Positions 42,600-50,874 of a stretch of DNA of 64,000 nucleotides are shown here, one piece after another. The position numbers and the translations under genes were made by a program. The notes under the pieces were generated by a model. That model saw nothing but the letters and a program-made list of their open reading frames with translations, made no database searches and was not told the DNA's origin. Source of the stretch: Chloroflexota bacterium (GTDB taxonomy: Bacteria; Chloroflexota; Anaerolineae; UBA4142); NCBI GenBank assembly GCA_023381515.1, contig JAMCQI010000110.1:74175-138174 (forward strand), written 5' to 3'. Numbering within the stretch: the stretch's first letter is position 1; each line of letters starts with the position of its first letter.

Positions 42600-43531
42600 T
42601 CACCCAGCTGCTCTCGACGACGGTGCTGGTCGGTATTCTGGCTTCCGGTATCCGATTGGCGACTTCGTATCTGTATGCGGCGATCGGCGAAACGTTCGGG
42701 CAAATCAGCGGTGTGCTCAACCTGGGGGTGGAAGGGATTATGCTGGTCGCCGCTTACGCGGCGTACTTTACGGTTCTGCAGACGAACAATTTGGGGTTGG
42801 GGCTCGTGGCCGCGATGGTGGTGGGCGGAGCCATGGGATTGGCGATGGCGTTTATTAGCGTCACGCTCCAGGCCGAACAGGGGATCAGCGGCATCGGCGT
42901 CTATCTCTTCGGCTTGGGGCTGAGCGACCTCCTCTTTCGGGTGACGGTCAAGTCGGTGCAGTTGGTCAAGGGCTTTCCCGATATGCAAATCCCCGGTCTG
43001 AGCAACCTGCCGATCCTGGGGCCCGCGCTGTTTAGACAGAATCTCCTGGTCTATGGCGCTTTTCTCCTGGTGCCCGTCGCGTGGTTCGTGCTGAACAAGA
43101 CCACGTTTGGCCTCAAGGTGCGGGCGGTCGGCCAAAACCCTGAAGCGGCCGATTCGCTTGGCATCAGCGTCGCCCGCACCCGCTATATCACCGTAACGCT
43201 CGGGGGCGTCCTCTCCGGTGTTGCCGGCGCCTCGCTCTCGATCGCACTGCTCAATGTCTTTCAAAGCAATCTGACGAGCGGACAAGGGTTTATCGCCGTC
43301 GCCCTTGTCTACTTTGGCGCGTGGAAGCCTTTCCGCGTGATGCTCGGCTGCTTGCTCTTTAGCATGGTGAATGCCCTTCAGCTCTATGTTCAGGTGCTGG
43401 GGATTCCGTTGCCCCCGGATATCGCTCTCATGATGCCGTACATCCTGACGATTATTGCCTTGATTTTTGCGGCAAGGCAGATCGTGATCCAGCCCGCCGC
43501 GCTGACCAAGCCGTTTGAGAGGGGCGAGTGA
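42596..43531 (+). CDS. Nucleoside ABC transporter permease B (transporter 2)
   Basis: 311 residues with about nine helices. Motifs: AIGETFGQISGVLNLGVEGIMLVAAY (the standard GExxxxxxGxxNLGxEGxM pattern of the family), LFGLGLSDLLFR, GLKVRAVGQNPEAADSLGI and GQGFIAVALVYFGAWKP. It shares the operon with permease A and is followed by the second binding-protein gene after about 200 bases containing heptamer repeats. Confidence 0.92.
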   Translation: MITQLLSTTVLVGILASGIRLATSYLYAAIGETFGQISGVLNLGVEGIMLVAAYAAYFTVLQTNNLGLGLVAAMVVGGAMGLAMAFISVTLQAEQGISGIGVYLFGLGLSDLLFRVTVKSVQLVKGFPDMQIPGLSNLPILGPALFRQNLLVYGAFLLVPVAWFVLNKTTFGLKVRAVGQNPEAADSLGISVARTRYITVTLGGVLSGVAGASLSIALLNVFQSNLTSGQGFIAVALVYFGAWKPFRVMLGCLLFSMVNALQLYVQVLGIPLPPDIALMMPYILTIIALIFAARQIVIQPAALTKPFERGE

Positions 43532-43547
43532 CTGAGGAGTGTTGGTT

Positions 43548-43620
43548 CGGTGATTGTGTGATTGGGTGAATATGACTCATTAGCAGCGAGAGAGCGGAAA
43601 ACGTGATGCGTGAAACGCAG
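43548..43620. repeat. Heptamer-period array downstream of permease B
   Basis: GTGATTG-TGTGATT-GGGTGAA and, after a gap, AACGTGA-TGCGTGA-AACGC. Weaker periodicity than at other loci. Confidence 0.5.
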
Positions 43621-43665
43621 CGAGCAACCCAGTTCCGCTACGCTCTCGTGGATACAGAGAAGGAG

Positions 43666-43743
43666 GTGAGCACTGAATTTGCGATAGCGCAATTTCATAG
43701 GCCCGAGCACGACGTTCAACAATTTTGGAGGAGAGGTTTATGA
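43666..43743 (+). other. Possible 25-codon leader ORF overlapping the BMP start
   Basis: From the GTG inside AAGGAGGTGA the frame stays open for 25 codons and ends with TGA overlapping the ATG of the BMP gene (ATGA). Translation is doubtful, since the Shine-Dalgarno would touch the start codon. The first BMP leader has the same AAGGAGGTGA at the same distance but no matching short ORF. Confidence 0.25.
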
Positions 43744-44906
43744 ACGCCAGACGTTTCGTTCTTGCACTGTTCCTCGTTTCTGCCATGGTTTTGGTCGCGT
43801 GTGCGCCAACGCCGGTATCACCCACCTCGGCACCCGCAGCGACCAGCGCGCCCACCACGGCTCCGAAGGCCGCCACGACGGCTCCAACCGCGGCTGCGAC
43901 CACCGCCGCGACGACCGCCTCGACCACGGCGCCCACAACAGCCGCCACCAAAGCGGCGACGACGGCGCCCACCACCGCGGCCGGCGGCAAAGTCTTTAGA
44001 GTAGCGGTGATCATGCCGAGTGCGATTAACGACCTGGCTTTTAGCCAGAGCATGTATGATGCACTCAAAAAAGTCCAGGCCACCATGGGACCGGACAAGT
44101 TCCAGTTTGCCTACACGGACAACATGTTCAATGTGCCGGATGCCGCGGCCGCCATCCGCGATTATGCAAGCAAGGGCTACGACCTGGTAATCGCGCACGG
44201 TTCGCAGTACGGCGCCTCGCTCGCCGACATTGCACCCGATTTTCCAAAGACCGCGTTCGCCTGGGGCACGGCGGTGGATACGTTTGCCAGCAAGGGCGTC
44301 AAGAATATCAACGCCTATACCGTCGCCTCCGATCAGGGCGGCTATGTCGAAGGGGTCATTGCCGCCAAAATCTCAAAGAGCGGGACCGTGGGCGCGATTG
44401 GCCCGGTTCCGGCCGGCGACGGCCAATTGACGATACTGGGGTTTGAAGCCGGCGCCAAGGCGACGAATCCGAACATCAAGGTGCTGACGCAGTTCACGAA
44501 TGATTTCAGCAACGCGGCATTGATGTCCCAAGCCGCCCAGACGATGATCTCTTCCGGCGCGGATGCACTGACCGGGACTTCACAGGCCGTTACCGGTGCC
44601 ATCTCCGTTTGCAAGGACAAGAACGTACCCTGGTTCGGCAACCAATCCTCTCAAACCTCTCTCGCGCCCAAAATCGTGGTCGCCAACCAGGTCTATGACT
44701 GGACTCCGTTCTTGGAGCAGATGATTGCGAACACCCAGAAAGGCATCCTGGGCGGTCAAATCATGACCGGCACCCTGAAGAACAAGGTGCTCGTAATCGA
44801 TTACAACAGTGCCTACCCCCTGCCCGCGGATGTCAAGGCGCTGGCGGACAAGACCATTCAGGGCTTGGCGGACGGAACGATTCAGACGGGCGTCAAGCCG
44901 CAGTAA
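43740..44906 (+). CDS. BMP-family nucleoside-binding lipoprotein (transporter 2)
   Basis: 388 residues from the ATG with GGAGGAGAGG upstream. Lipobox LVAC (C21), a ~60-residue Ala/Thr/Pro tether (TTAPTAAATTAATTAST) and a BMP domain starting VFRVAVIMPSAINDLAFSQSMY. Typical segments: AIRDYASKGYDLVIAHGSQYG, FAWGTAVDTF, NINAYTVASDQGGYVEGVIAA, GADALTGTSQAVTGA. It differs clearly from the transporter-1 protein, so the two importers may have different ligands. Confidence 0.92.
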   Translation: MNARRFVLALFLVSAMVLVACAPTPVSPTSAPAATSAPTTAPKAATTAPTAAATTAATTASTTAPTTAATKAATTAPTTAAGGKVFRVAVIMPSAINDLAFSQSMYDALKKVQATMGPDKFQFAYTDNMFNVPDAAAAIRDYASKGYDLVIAHGSQYGASLADIAPDFPKTAFAWGTAVDTFASKGVKNINAYTVASDQGGYVEGVIAAKISKSGTVGAIGPVPAGDGQLTILGFEAGAKATNPNIKVLTQFTNDFSNAALMSQAAQTMISSGADALTGTSQAVTGAISVCKDKNVPWFGNQSSQTSLAPKIVVANQVYDWTPFLEQMIANTQKGILGGQIMTGTLKNKVLVIDYNSAYPLPADVKALADKTIQGLADGTIQTGVKPQ

Positions 44907-44907
44907 G

Positions 44908-44982
44908 TAAAACGTGATGCGGGGACGTGATACGTGAAGCGTGATGCGTGATACTGTCGCGTTTCGCGTATCACGCATCACG
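44908..44982. repeat. Heptamer-period inverted array between BMP and ATPase genes
   Basis: GTGATGC-GTGATAC-type words every 7 bases. Within it, CGTGATGCGTGATAC (44940-44954) and GTATCACGCATCACG (44968-44982) are perfect 15-bp complements, so the RNA would form a strong hairpin before the ATPase gene. Confidence 0.82.
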
Positions 44983-44998
44983 TTCAAGATAGGTGCGT

Positions 44999-46537
44999 AT
45001 GAGCGCTACGGCGGAGCCGTTGAAAATCAATCAGGTCGAGCTGCGCGGGATTACCAAGCGCTTTCCCGGCGTGCTGGCCAACGATCATATCCAGTTCGAC
45101 GTGCGCGCGGGCGAAATCCACGCGCTGCTCGGCGAGAACGGGGCGGGCAAGAGCACGTTGATGAAAATCCTTTACGGCCTTTACCAGGCGGACGAAGGAG
45201 AGATAGTCATCAACGGGCAGCCGATCAAGATCAAGTCGCCGACCGACGCTTTGCGCCACGGCATCGGGATGATCCACCAGCACTTTCAGCTCGTGTCTGC
45301 TTTTACCGTAGCCGAAAATGTGGCACTGGGTCTCCCCTCTTCCCGCGGCCTCCTGCTTGATTTGGACGTCGTGAGCGAGCGCCTGGGGAAGTTGGCCGAG
45401 GATTATGGGCTGGAGGTAGACCCGCGGTCTCCGGTCTGGCAGTTGGCCGTCGGCCAGCAGCAGCGCGTCGAGATCTTGAAGGCGCTGTACCGGAACGCGG
45501 CCCTCCTCATTCTCGACGAGCCGACGGCCGTCCTCACCCCGCAAGAAGTGGACGACCTCTTTGTTACGCTACGACGTCTGACCCAGGCCGGGAACGCCTT
45601 GATCTTTATCAGCCACAAACTGCACGAGGTCATGCGGATCAGCGACCGCGTCACCGTCTTGCGGGATGGGCGCGTGGTCGGGCGGGTCGCGACGAGAGAG
45701 ACGAGTGAAAAGGAGCTGGCGCGCCTCATGGTCGGGCGAGAGGTGACGAGTACCTGGGGGAGACAGGCCGTCGAATCCGCGCCGGTTGTCTTGCGGATCG
45801 ACAGGCTCGTCGCGAATGACGACAAGGGGCTGCCCGCGCTGAAAGGGGTGTCCTTCGAGGTCTGCGCGGGAGAGATTGTGGGCGTGGCCGGAGTATCCGG
45901 CAACGGCCAGCGCGAACTGGCGGAGACGATCGCCGGGCTGCGGCGGGTGACCGGCGGCCGCATTGCGATTGGCGAGCGCGAGGTGACGAATGGCTCGCCC
46001 GCCGAGGCGATCGCCGCGGGAGTCGCCTTTATCCCGGAAGAACGGATGACGATGGGGGTGGTGCGGGACTTTACGGTCTCTGAAAACGCCATCCTCGAAA
46101 CGCACGCTCAGCCGCCGCTCGCGACGCGCGGCATCTTTCTTGATTTCGGCAAGATTCGCGCACATACCGCCCGGCTGGTGCGAGAATACGACGTTCGGAC
46201 GCCTTCTCAGTCGACGTCGATCAAGAGCTTGTCGGGTGGAAACATTCAAAAGCTTATTCTCGCCCGTGAGCTGAGCCGCCAGCCCAAGCTGTTGGTGGCC
46301 GCCCAGCCGACGCGCGGCGTCGATATCGGAGCGACGGAGTATATTCACCGGCGGCTGATGGAGCAGCGAGCGCAGGGAACGGCGATTCTACTCATCAGCG
46401 AGGATTTGGACGAGATCCTGGCGCTTGCCGACCGGGTCGCCATTATGTATGAAGGAGAAATTGTCGGGATCGTCCCGCCGACTACGTCGGTGGACGACCT
46501 GGGGCTCTTGATGGCGGGAGCGAAACGGATAGCGTGA
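44999..46537 (+). CDS. Nucleoside ABC transporter ATP-binding protein (transporter 2)
   Basis: 512 residues from the ATG (MSATAEPLKI; a GTG two codons earlier is possible). Domain 1: LLGENGAGKSTLMKIL, LAVGQQQRVEILKAL, LLILDEPTAVLT, IFISHKLHEV. Domain 2 has the degenerate loop GVSGNGQRELAET and the signature LSGGNIQKLILAREL. Typical of YufO/NupO and RbsA-like importers. The array of inverted heptamers just upstream may regulate its level relative to the binding protein. Confidence 0.93.
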   Translation: MSATAEPLKINQVELRGITKRFPGVLANDHIQFDVRAGEIHALLGENGAGKSTLMKILYGLYQADEGEIVINGQPIKIKSPTDALRHGIGMIHQHFQLVSAFTVAENVALGLPSSRGLLLDLDVVSERLGKLAEDYGLEVDPRSPVWQLAVGQQQRVEILKALYRNAALLILDEPTAVLTPQEVDDLFVTLRRLTQAGNALIFISHKLHEVMRISDRVTVLRDGRVVGRVATRETSEKELARLMVGREVTSTWGRQAVESAPVVLRIDRLVANDDKGLPALKGVSFEVCAGEIVGVAGVSGNGQRELAETIAGLRRVTGGRIAIGEREVTNGSPAEAIAAGVAFIPEERMTMGVVRDFTVSENAILETHAQPPLATRGIFLDFGKIRAHTARLVREYDVRTPSQSTSIKSLSGGNIQKLILARELSRQPKLLVAAQPTRGVDIGATEYIHRRLMEQRAQGTAILLISEDLDEILALADRVAIMYEGEIVGIVPPTTSVDDLGLLMAGAKRIA

Positions 46538-46637
46538 ACCGCGCGTGCCGGGCGGCTGTGGCAAGAACCACTGCCGAGCGCCCTCGTGCTCCTGCCAGAG
46601 CTGGGGATTACAGCTTTGATTTTTACCGCTTGCCGGT

Positions 46638-46665
46638 TTGCACGGCGCTTAAATGGTGCTAGAAT
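46638..46665 (+). promoter_or_regulatory. Promoter of the molybdenum hydroxylase genes
   Basis: TTGCAC (46638-46643) and TAGAAT (46660-46665) with 16 bases between. Predicts a leader of about 130 bases before the FAD-subunit ATG. Confidence 0.6.
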
Positions 46666-46670
46666 AGCCT

Positions 46671-46800
46671 TTGCTTGAATCCTCTGGTAATCGGTCGGCG
46701 TACCCGGGGTTGGTACGACGGCGTCGGGCATCCCCGCTCGAAAAGTGCCGATTGCCACGTTCGCAAATCTTTTGGTTTGCGCGCAAATGTACACCCACCT
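46671..46800 (+). promoter_or_regulatory. Structured leader upstream of the FAD subunit, riboswitch candidate
   Basis: GGTAATCGG (46686-46694) pairs with CCGATTGCC (46748-46756; one G-U), closing a 71-base domain. Inside are GTAC/GTAC, CGGGG/CCCCG and GAC-GGC-GTC complementary elements that can form alternatives. A second hairpin (CGCAAA...TTTGCG, 46762-46781) lies just before the ATG, which has no clear Shine-Dalgarno. I cannot assign it to a known riboswitch class by eye. Confidence 0.4.
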
Positions 46801-47820
46801 ATGGTGAGATTCTGGAAGGATTACCACTCCCCCACGACTCTCGACGAGGCATTGGTACTGTTAGCGCACTATCAAGGCCGTGCCCGCGTCGTCGCGGGCG
46901 GGACAGACCTGTTCCTCGACCTGTCCGCTGCCTACGAATCCGGCGGACGTCCCTGCCTGGACGCGCTCATAGATATTACGCGCATGGAAGGCGCCGACGC
47001 CCTCGTCGAGCAAGACGGCTATATCATCATCGGCTGCGGAGTGACGCATGCACAAATTGTCGACTCGCCGCTGATCCAAGCTCGTGCCACCGCGCTCGCG
47101 GAAGCGTGTTCCGTCGTGGGCGGTCCACAGGTTCGCAATGTCGCGACGCTCATCGGGAATGTTGCGCACGCTCTGCCGGCGGCGGATGGGACGATCGCAC
47201 TCTTGGCGTTGGAGGCGGAAGCGCGGGTCAATGAGCCAATGCGGAATGACAAATCCCAAATGACCAATGACAAGGGGTGGAGGCCGCTGGGGGAATTGTT
47301 TAGGGGGCCGGGGGAGTCGACGGTCGATGCGACGCGCGAGATCATCACGGCCGTTCGGTTTCGACCCACGGGTGAGCACGCGGCGAGCGCGTTTGCGCGG
47401 GTGATGCGTCCGCAGGGGGTCGCGCTGCCGATCCTGGGGATGGCGGTGAAGGCTAGAGGAAGGATGAAGGCGGAAGGCGGAAGGATGAAGACTGCCGGCA
47501 CCGGGCTCCCACAGCGAGGTCCAGTGGAGCAAGGTCCCCGCGGGCCCTCCAGCGAGAATGATGGTGGAGTGCGAATAGAAGAGATTGCGATTAGCGTGGG
47601 GCCGGTAGCACCCGTGCCATTTAGAGCGTCGAGAACGGAAGCGTTTTTGAGCGGCAAGGAGTGGGGTGAAGATGTGCTGGAGCAAGCGACGCGTGTGCTC
47701 TTGAGCGAGGTCGCGCCGCGGTCGAGCCCGCATCGGGCCACGAAGGAATATCGATTAGAGTTGCTGCCCTCTCTTTTGAGCGAGACCTTAGGGATGGCGA
47801 TAGAGCGCCTACGAACATAG
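46801..47820 (+). CDS. FAD-binding subunit of a molybdenum hydroxylase (XdhB/CoxM-like)
   Basis: Middle subunit of a xanthine-dehydrogenase-type enzyme; carries FAD and passes electrons to NAD or another acceptor. 339 residues from MVRFWKDYHSPTTLDEAL. FAD motifs: VVAGGTDLFLDL and VGGPQVRNVATLIGNVAHALPAADG. Two segments do not belong to the family: NDKSQMTNDKG (47243-47273) and KARGRMKAEGGRMKTAGTG plus following residues (47458-47560). Both come from 7-bp-period repeats and both keep frame. The gene precedes the fused iron-sulfur/molybdopterin subunit by 111 bases. Confidence 0.87.
   Translation: MVRFWKDYHSPTTLDEALVLLAHYQGRARVVAGGTDLFLDLSAAYESGGRPCLDALIDITRMEGADALVEQDGYIIIGCGVTHAQIVDSPLIQARATALAEACSVVGGPQVRNVATLIGNVAHALPAADGTIALLALEAEARVNEPMRNDKSQMTNDKGWRPLGELFRGPGESTVDATREIITAVRFRPTGEHAASAFARVMRPQGVALPILGMAVKARGRMKAEGGRMKTAGTGLPQRGPVEQGPRGPSSENDGGVRIEEIAISVGPVAPVPFRASRTEAFLSGKEWGEDVLEQATRVLLSEVAPRSSPHRATKEYRLELLPSLLSETLGMAIERLRT
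47243..47273. repeat. Heptamer array inside the FAD-subunit gene (first)
   Basis: GAATGAC-AAATCCC-AAATGAC-CAATGAC. Encodes an inserted polar loop. Confidence 0.7.
47458..47490. repeat. Heptamer array inside the FAD-subunit gene (second)
   Basis: GGAAGGATGAAGGCGGAAGG-type words (ATGAAGG, CGGAAGG). Followed by a GC-rich inverted sequence up to about 47560 that may be part of the same insertion. Confidence 0.7.
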
Positions 47821-47931
47821 GCAGGCGCATCTGCGCAAATGCGGAAAGCGACAGGGAATAGTATGAGCGTGGGGTGATGCCGTGCAGGAAGCACTGCATC
47901 CTCCCATACCAGAATAGATTTCGAGGTTCTC

Positions 47932-50874
47932 ATGCCTCTTTTGAATATAAACGTCAACGGCCAAGATCATGCGGTTGAAATTGAACCGCACGAATATCTC
48001 GCATCGGTCTTGCGGGAACGATTGGGGCTCACGGGCACCAAGATAGGGTGCGACGAGGCCGAATGCGGCGCCTGCACGGTCCTCGTGAACGGCACGCCGG
48101 TGGATTCCTGCCTTTACCCCGCACTGAAGGCCGATGGCGCCCGCGTCCTGACGATTGAGGGCCTCGCCGGGACATGGCAGGGTGAAGGGGATGCCTCCTC
48201 TGCGTCGGCCCCAGATCAGCCACACCTCCATCCACTCCAGCGGGAATTCATCCGGCAGGGCGCGGTGCAGTGCGGCTTTTGCACGCCGGGTCTAATCATG
48301 ACGGCGAAGGCGCTCCTAGACCAGAATCCCAATCCTACGGACGACGACATCAAAACCGCTCTGAAGGACAATTATTGTCGCTGCACGGGGTATATCAGCG
48401 TCATGAACGCCGTGAAAGCCGCGGCGGTGCAAGTTGCGGGTCAGACCCATGTTCCGGGCCTGAAACCCGGAACCATGAAACTTGAAACCGGCAAGGACGT
48501 CTATGCTCCCAAGTTGCCGGAGACGAAGGCGCCTCTCGCCGCAGTGGGCCGGCCGCTCCCGCGACTGGATGCGGAGGCGAAGGTGACGGGCGCGGCCAAA
48601 TATGCCGACGATTACGTTTTTCCCGGCATGCTCTTCGGCGCGACGCTACGGGCGAAATATCCCCACGCCCGCATCGTCAGAATAGAAACCGAGCGGGCGA
48701 AAGCACTGACCGGCGTGCGGGCAGTACTGACACATGCGAATGTCCCCGGCTCCAAGAACCATGGTCTCATCTTCAACGACTGGCCGGTGCTGTGCTACGA
48801 CAAGGTTCGCTATATGGGGGACGCGATCGCGATTGTAGCGGCCGAGACGCGCGAGGCGGCCGAGCGCGCGCTCGACCTCATCCAAGTGGATTACGAAGAA
48901 CTACCGGTGGTTGACAATCCGATCGACGCCTTGAAACCCGCCGCACCCGTGGTGAACGATTTCACTGGCCACGGCAATCTCCTCAAGCACATTCACGTGG
49001 ACAAGGGAGACGCGGACCGCGGCCTGGCTGAAGCGGATATTGTGATCGAGCGTGAGTACCATACGCCGACCTATGACCACGCGTTCCTCGAGCCCGAGTG
49101 CTCGATCGGCCGGGTGACCGAGGACGGCCGGATCGAGGTATACGTCGGTTCGCAGATTCCGTACGAGGACCGCAGACAGATTGCGGCGAGCCTCGGCATC
49201 CCCGAAACGCAGGTCCGGGTGATCGGGACGGTGATCGGCGGAGGTTTCGGCGGCAAGGAAGATATCGCCGCGCAGATTCACGTCGCCTTGCTCGCGCGGG
49301 CGACCGGCCGTCCCGTCAAGATGTTGTACTCGCGGCACGAGAGCCTGATCTTTCACCCCAAGCGGCACGCCACGGTCATCCGCATCAAAACGGGAGCGAA
49401 AAGAGATGGGCGGCTCACGGCGGTACGGGCCGAGATCTATGGCGACAGCGGGGCGTACGCCTCGTTGGGCGACAAGGTAATGACGCGCGCCGCGACCCAT
49501 GCGGCCGGCCCGTATGAGGTGCCGAACGTCAAGATCGACTGCTATGCCATGTATACGAACAACCCGCCCGCCGGCGCTTTTCGCGGCTTTGGGGTAACCC
49601 AATCCGCGTTCGCGGTCGAATCGAACATGGACATTCTCGCCCACGAACTCGAAATGGACCCGCTCGAGTTGCGCCGGATGAACGCTCTACGCGTGGGGGC
49701 GACGACGAGCACGGGTCAGCTGGTGCGCGAAAGCGCGGGACTGGTCAAGTGTATTGAGGAGGTGGAGAGAGAGATTGGAGATTGTAAGTTGCAGATTGGA
49801 AGTGAGAAGCTGGAAGTTGGAAATCGAAAAATGGAAATCGAAAGCGAAGAGCTGCCCGACCTCCGGCCTCCAATCTCCAAATTCCAATCTCCCACTTCCA
49901 GGGCTTGGGGGGTTGCGGCGGCGTATAAGAATACGGGGCTCGGCGGGGGCGCGGCGGACAAGTCCGGCGCAGAGGTAGAGGTTTATGACGACGGTTCGGC
50001 CGAGGTGAGGTCGAGCGCGGCCGAGATCGGCCAGGGCCTGCCCAATGTGCTTGCCCAGATTGCGGCGGAGGAATTGGGGCTCCCGATCGAGCGGGTCCGC
50101 GTTCTTCTGAGTGACACCGATCTCACCCCGGACGGCGGGCCGACCACGGCCTCGCGGCAGACGTTCGTGACGGGCAACGCCGCACGGTTCGCGGCGAAGG
50201 GAATGCGCGAGCTCTTGGCCGAGACGGCGAGCGAACGCCTGGAGGCGCCGCCGGACAAGTTGGTTTTCCGCGACGGATTTATCGCAAGCGACGGCCGGAG
50301 AGTGCCGTTGACCGATGTGGTGAAATGGGCGAAAGAAGAAGGACGAACGACGCGCTACCGGCATGAATACACCGCGCCCGAGACACGCGATCTGGGAGAG
50401 GGCGGCGATATGCACTTTACCTTTAGCTATGCGGCCCAAGCCGCGCTCGTCGAGGTCGATACGAACACCGGGCGGGTGCATGTCCTCAAGGTGATCGCGG
50501 CGACGGATGTGGGGCGGGCGATCAACCCGCTCGCGCTGGAAGGTCAGATCGAAGGCGGGATCGTCATGTGCATCGGGAATGCGCTGACGGAAGAGTATAT
50601 CGCGGAAAAGGGCCGCATCTGGACCGACCGCCTGGCCAAGTACAAGATGCCGGGGATCAAAGAGACACCGGAAATTGTGTCCTGCATCGTCGAGGACGAG
50701 TCGAGCACGGGGCCGTACGGGGCGAAAGGGGTGGGTGAAATCTCTTCGATTCCCACCACGCCGGCGATTACGAATGCGATTTACAATGCGACCGGCGTGC
50801 GAGTGTACAGTTTGCCGGTGGACCAAGACAAGCTCTTGCTGGCGATGAGGGCGGGGCGGAAAGAGATCCGGTAA
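47932..50874 (+). CDS. Molybdenum hydroxylase: fused 2Fe-2S and molybdopterin subunits (xanthine dehydrogenase-like)
   Basis: 980 residues joining XdhC/CoxS- and XdhA/CoxL-type subunits. N-terminal plant-type 2Fe-2S ligands C40, C45, C48, C60; second cluster C114, C117, C149, C151 (QCGFCTPG, CRCTGY). The Mo-cofactor domain starts near 180 (GRPLPRLDAEAKVTGAAKYADD), with GGGFGGKED, PPAGAFRGFGVTQ, EIGQGLPN and the catalytic-base region GPYGAKGVGEISS. Residues about 611-657 are repeat-derived. Substrate probably a purine (hypoxanthine or xanthine) from the context. The absence of the CO-dehydrogenase CSFR motif argues against CoxL. Confidence 0.9.
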   Translation: MPLLNINVNGQDHAVEIEPHEYLASVLRERLGLTGTKIGCDEAECGACTVLVNGTPVDSCLYPALKADGARVLTIEGLAGTWQGEGDASSASAPDQPHLHPLQREFIRQGAVQCGFCTPGLIMTAKALLDQNPNPTDDDIKTALKDNYCRCTGYISVMNAVKAAAVQVAGQTHVPGLKPGTMKLETGKDVYAPKLPETKAPLAAVGRPLPRLDAEAKVTGAAKYADDYVFPGMLFGATLRAKYPHARIVRIETERAKALTGVRAVLTHANVPGSKNHGLIFNDWPVLCYDKVRYMGDAIAIVAAETREAAERALDLIQVDYEELPVVDNPIDALKPAAPVVNDFTGHGNLLKHIHVDKGDADRGLAEADIVIEREYHTPTYDHAFLEPECSIGRVTEDGRIEVYVGSQIPYEDRRQIAASLGIPETQVRVIGTVIGGGFGGKEDIAAQIHVALLARATGRPVKMLYSRHESLIFHPKRHATVIRIKTGAKRDGRLTAVRAEIYGDSGAYASLGDKVMTRAATHAAGPYEVPNVKIDCYAMYTNNPPAGAFRGFGVTQSAFAVESNMDILAHELEMDPLELRRMNALRVGATTSTGQLVRESAGLVKCIEEVEREIGDCKLQIGSEKLEVGNRKMEIESEELPDLRPPISKFQSPTSRAWGVAAAYKNTGLGGGAADKSGAEVEVYDDGSAEVRSSAAEIGQGLPNVLAQIAAEELGLPIERVRVLLSDTDLTPDGGPTTASRQTFVTGNAARFAAKGMRELLAETASERLEAPPDKLVFRDGFIASDGRRVPLTDVVKWAKEEGRTTRYRHEYTAPETRDLGEGGDMHFTFSYAAQAALVEVDTNTGRVHVLKVIAATDVGRAINPLALEGQIEGGIVMCIGNALTEEYIAEKGRIWTDRLAKYKMPGIKETPEIVSCIVEDESSTGPYGAKGVGEISSIPTTPAITNAIYNATGVRVYSLPVDQDKLLLAMRAGRKEIR
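49761..49900. repeat. 140-bp heptamer-period inverted array inside the Mo-hydroxylase gene
   Basis: GGAGATT/GCAGATT/GGAAGTT words run for about 80 bases, and after a short spacer the complements (CCAATCT, AATTCCA, ATCTCCC) follow. In frame, it encodes about 45 residues of alternating charged/hydrophobic sequence (KLQIGSEKLEVGNRKMEIE). Confidence 0.85.

Noticed and set aside
47932..50874. Carbon monoxide dehydrogenase large subunit
   Set aside because: The diagnostic AYxCSFR active-site loop is absent and the subunits are fused as in purine-type hydroxylases.
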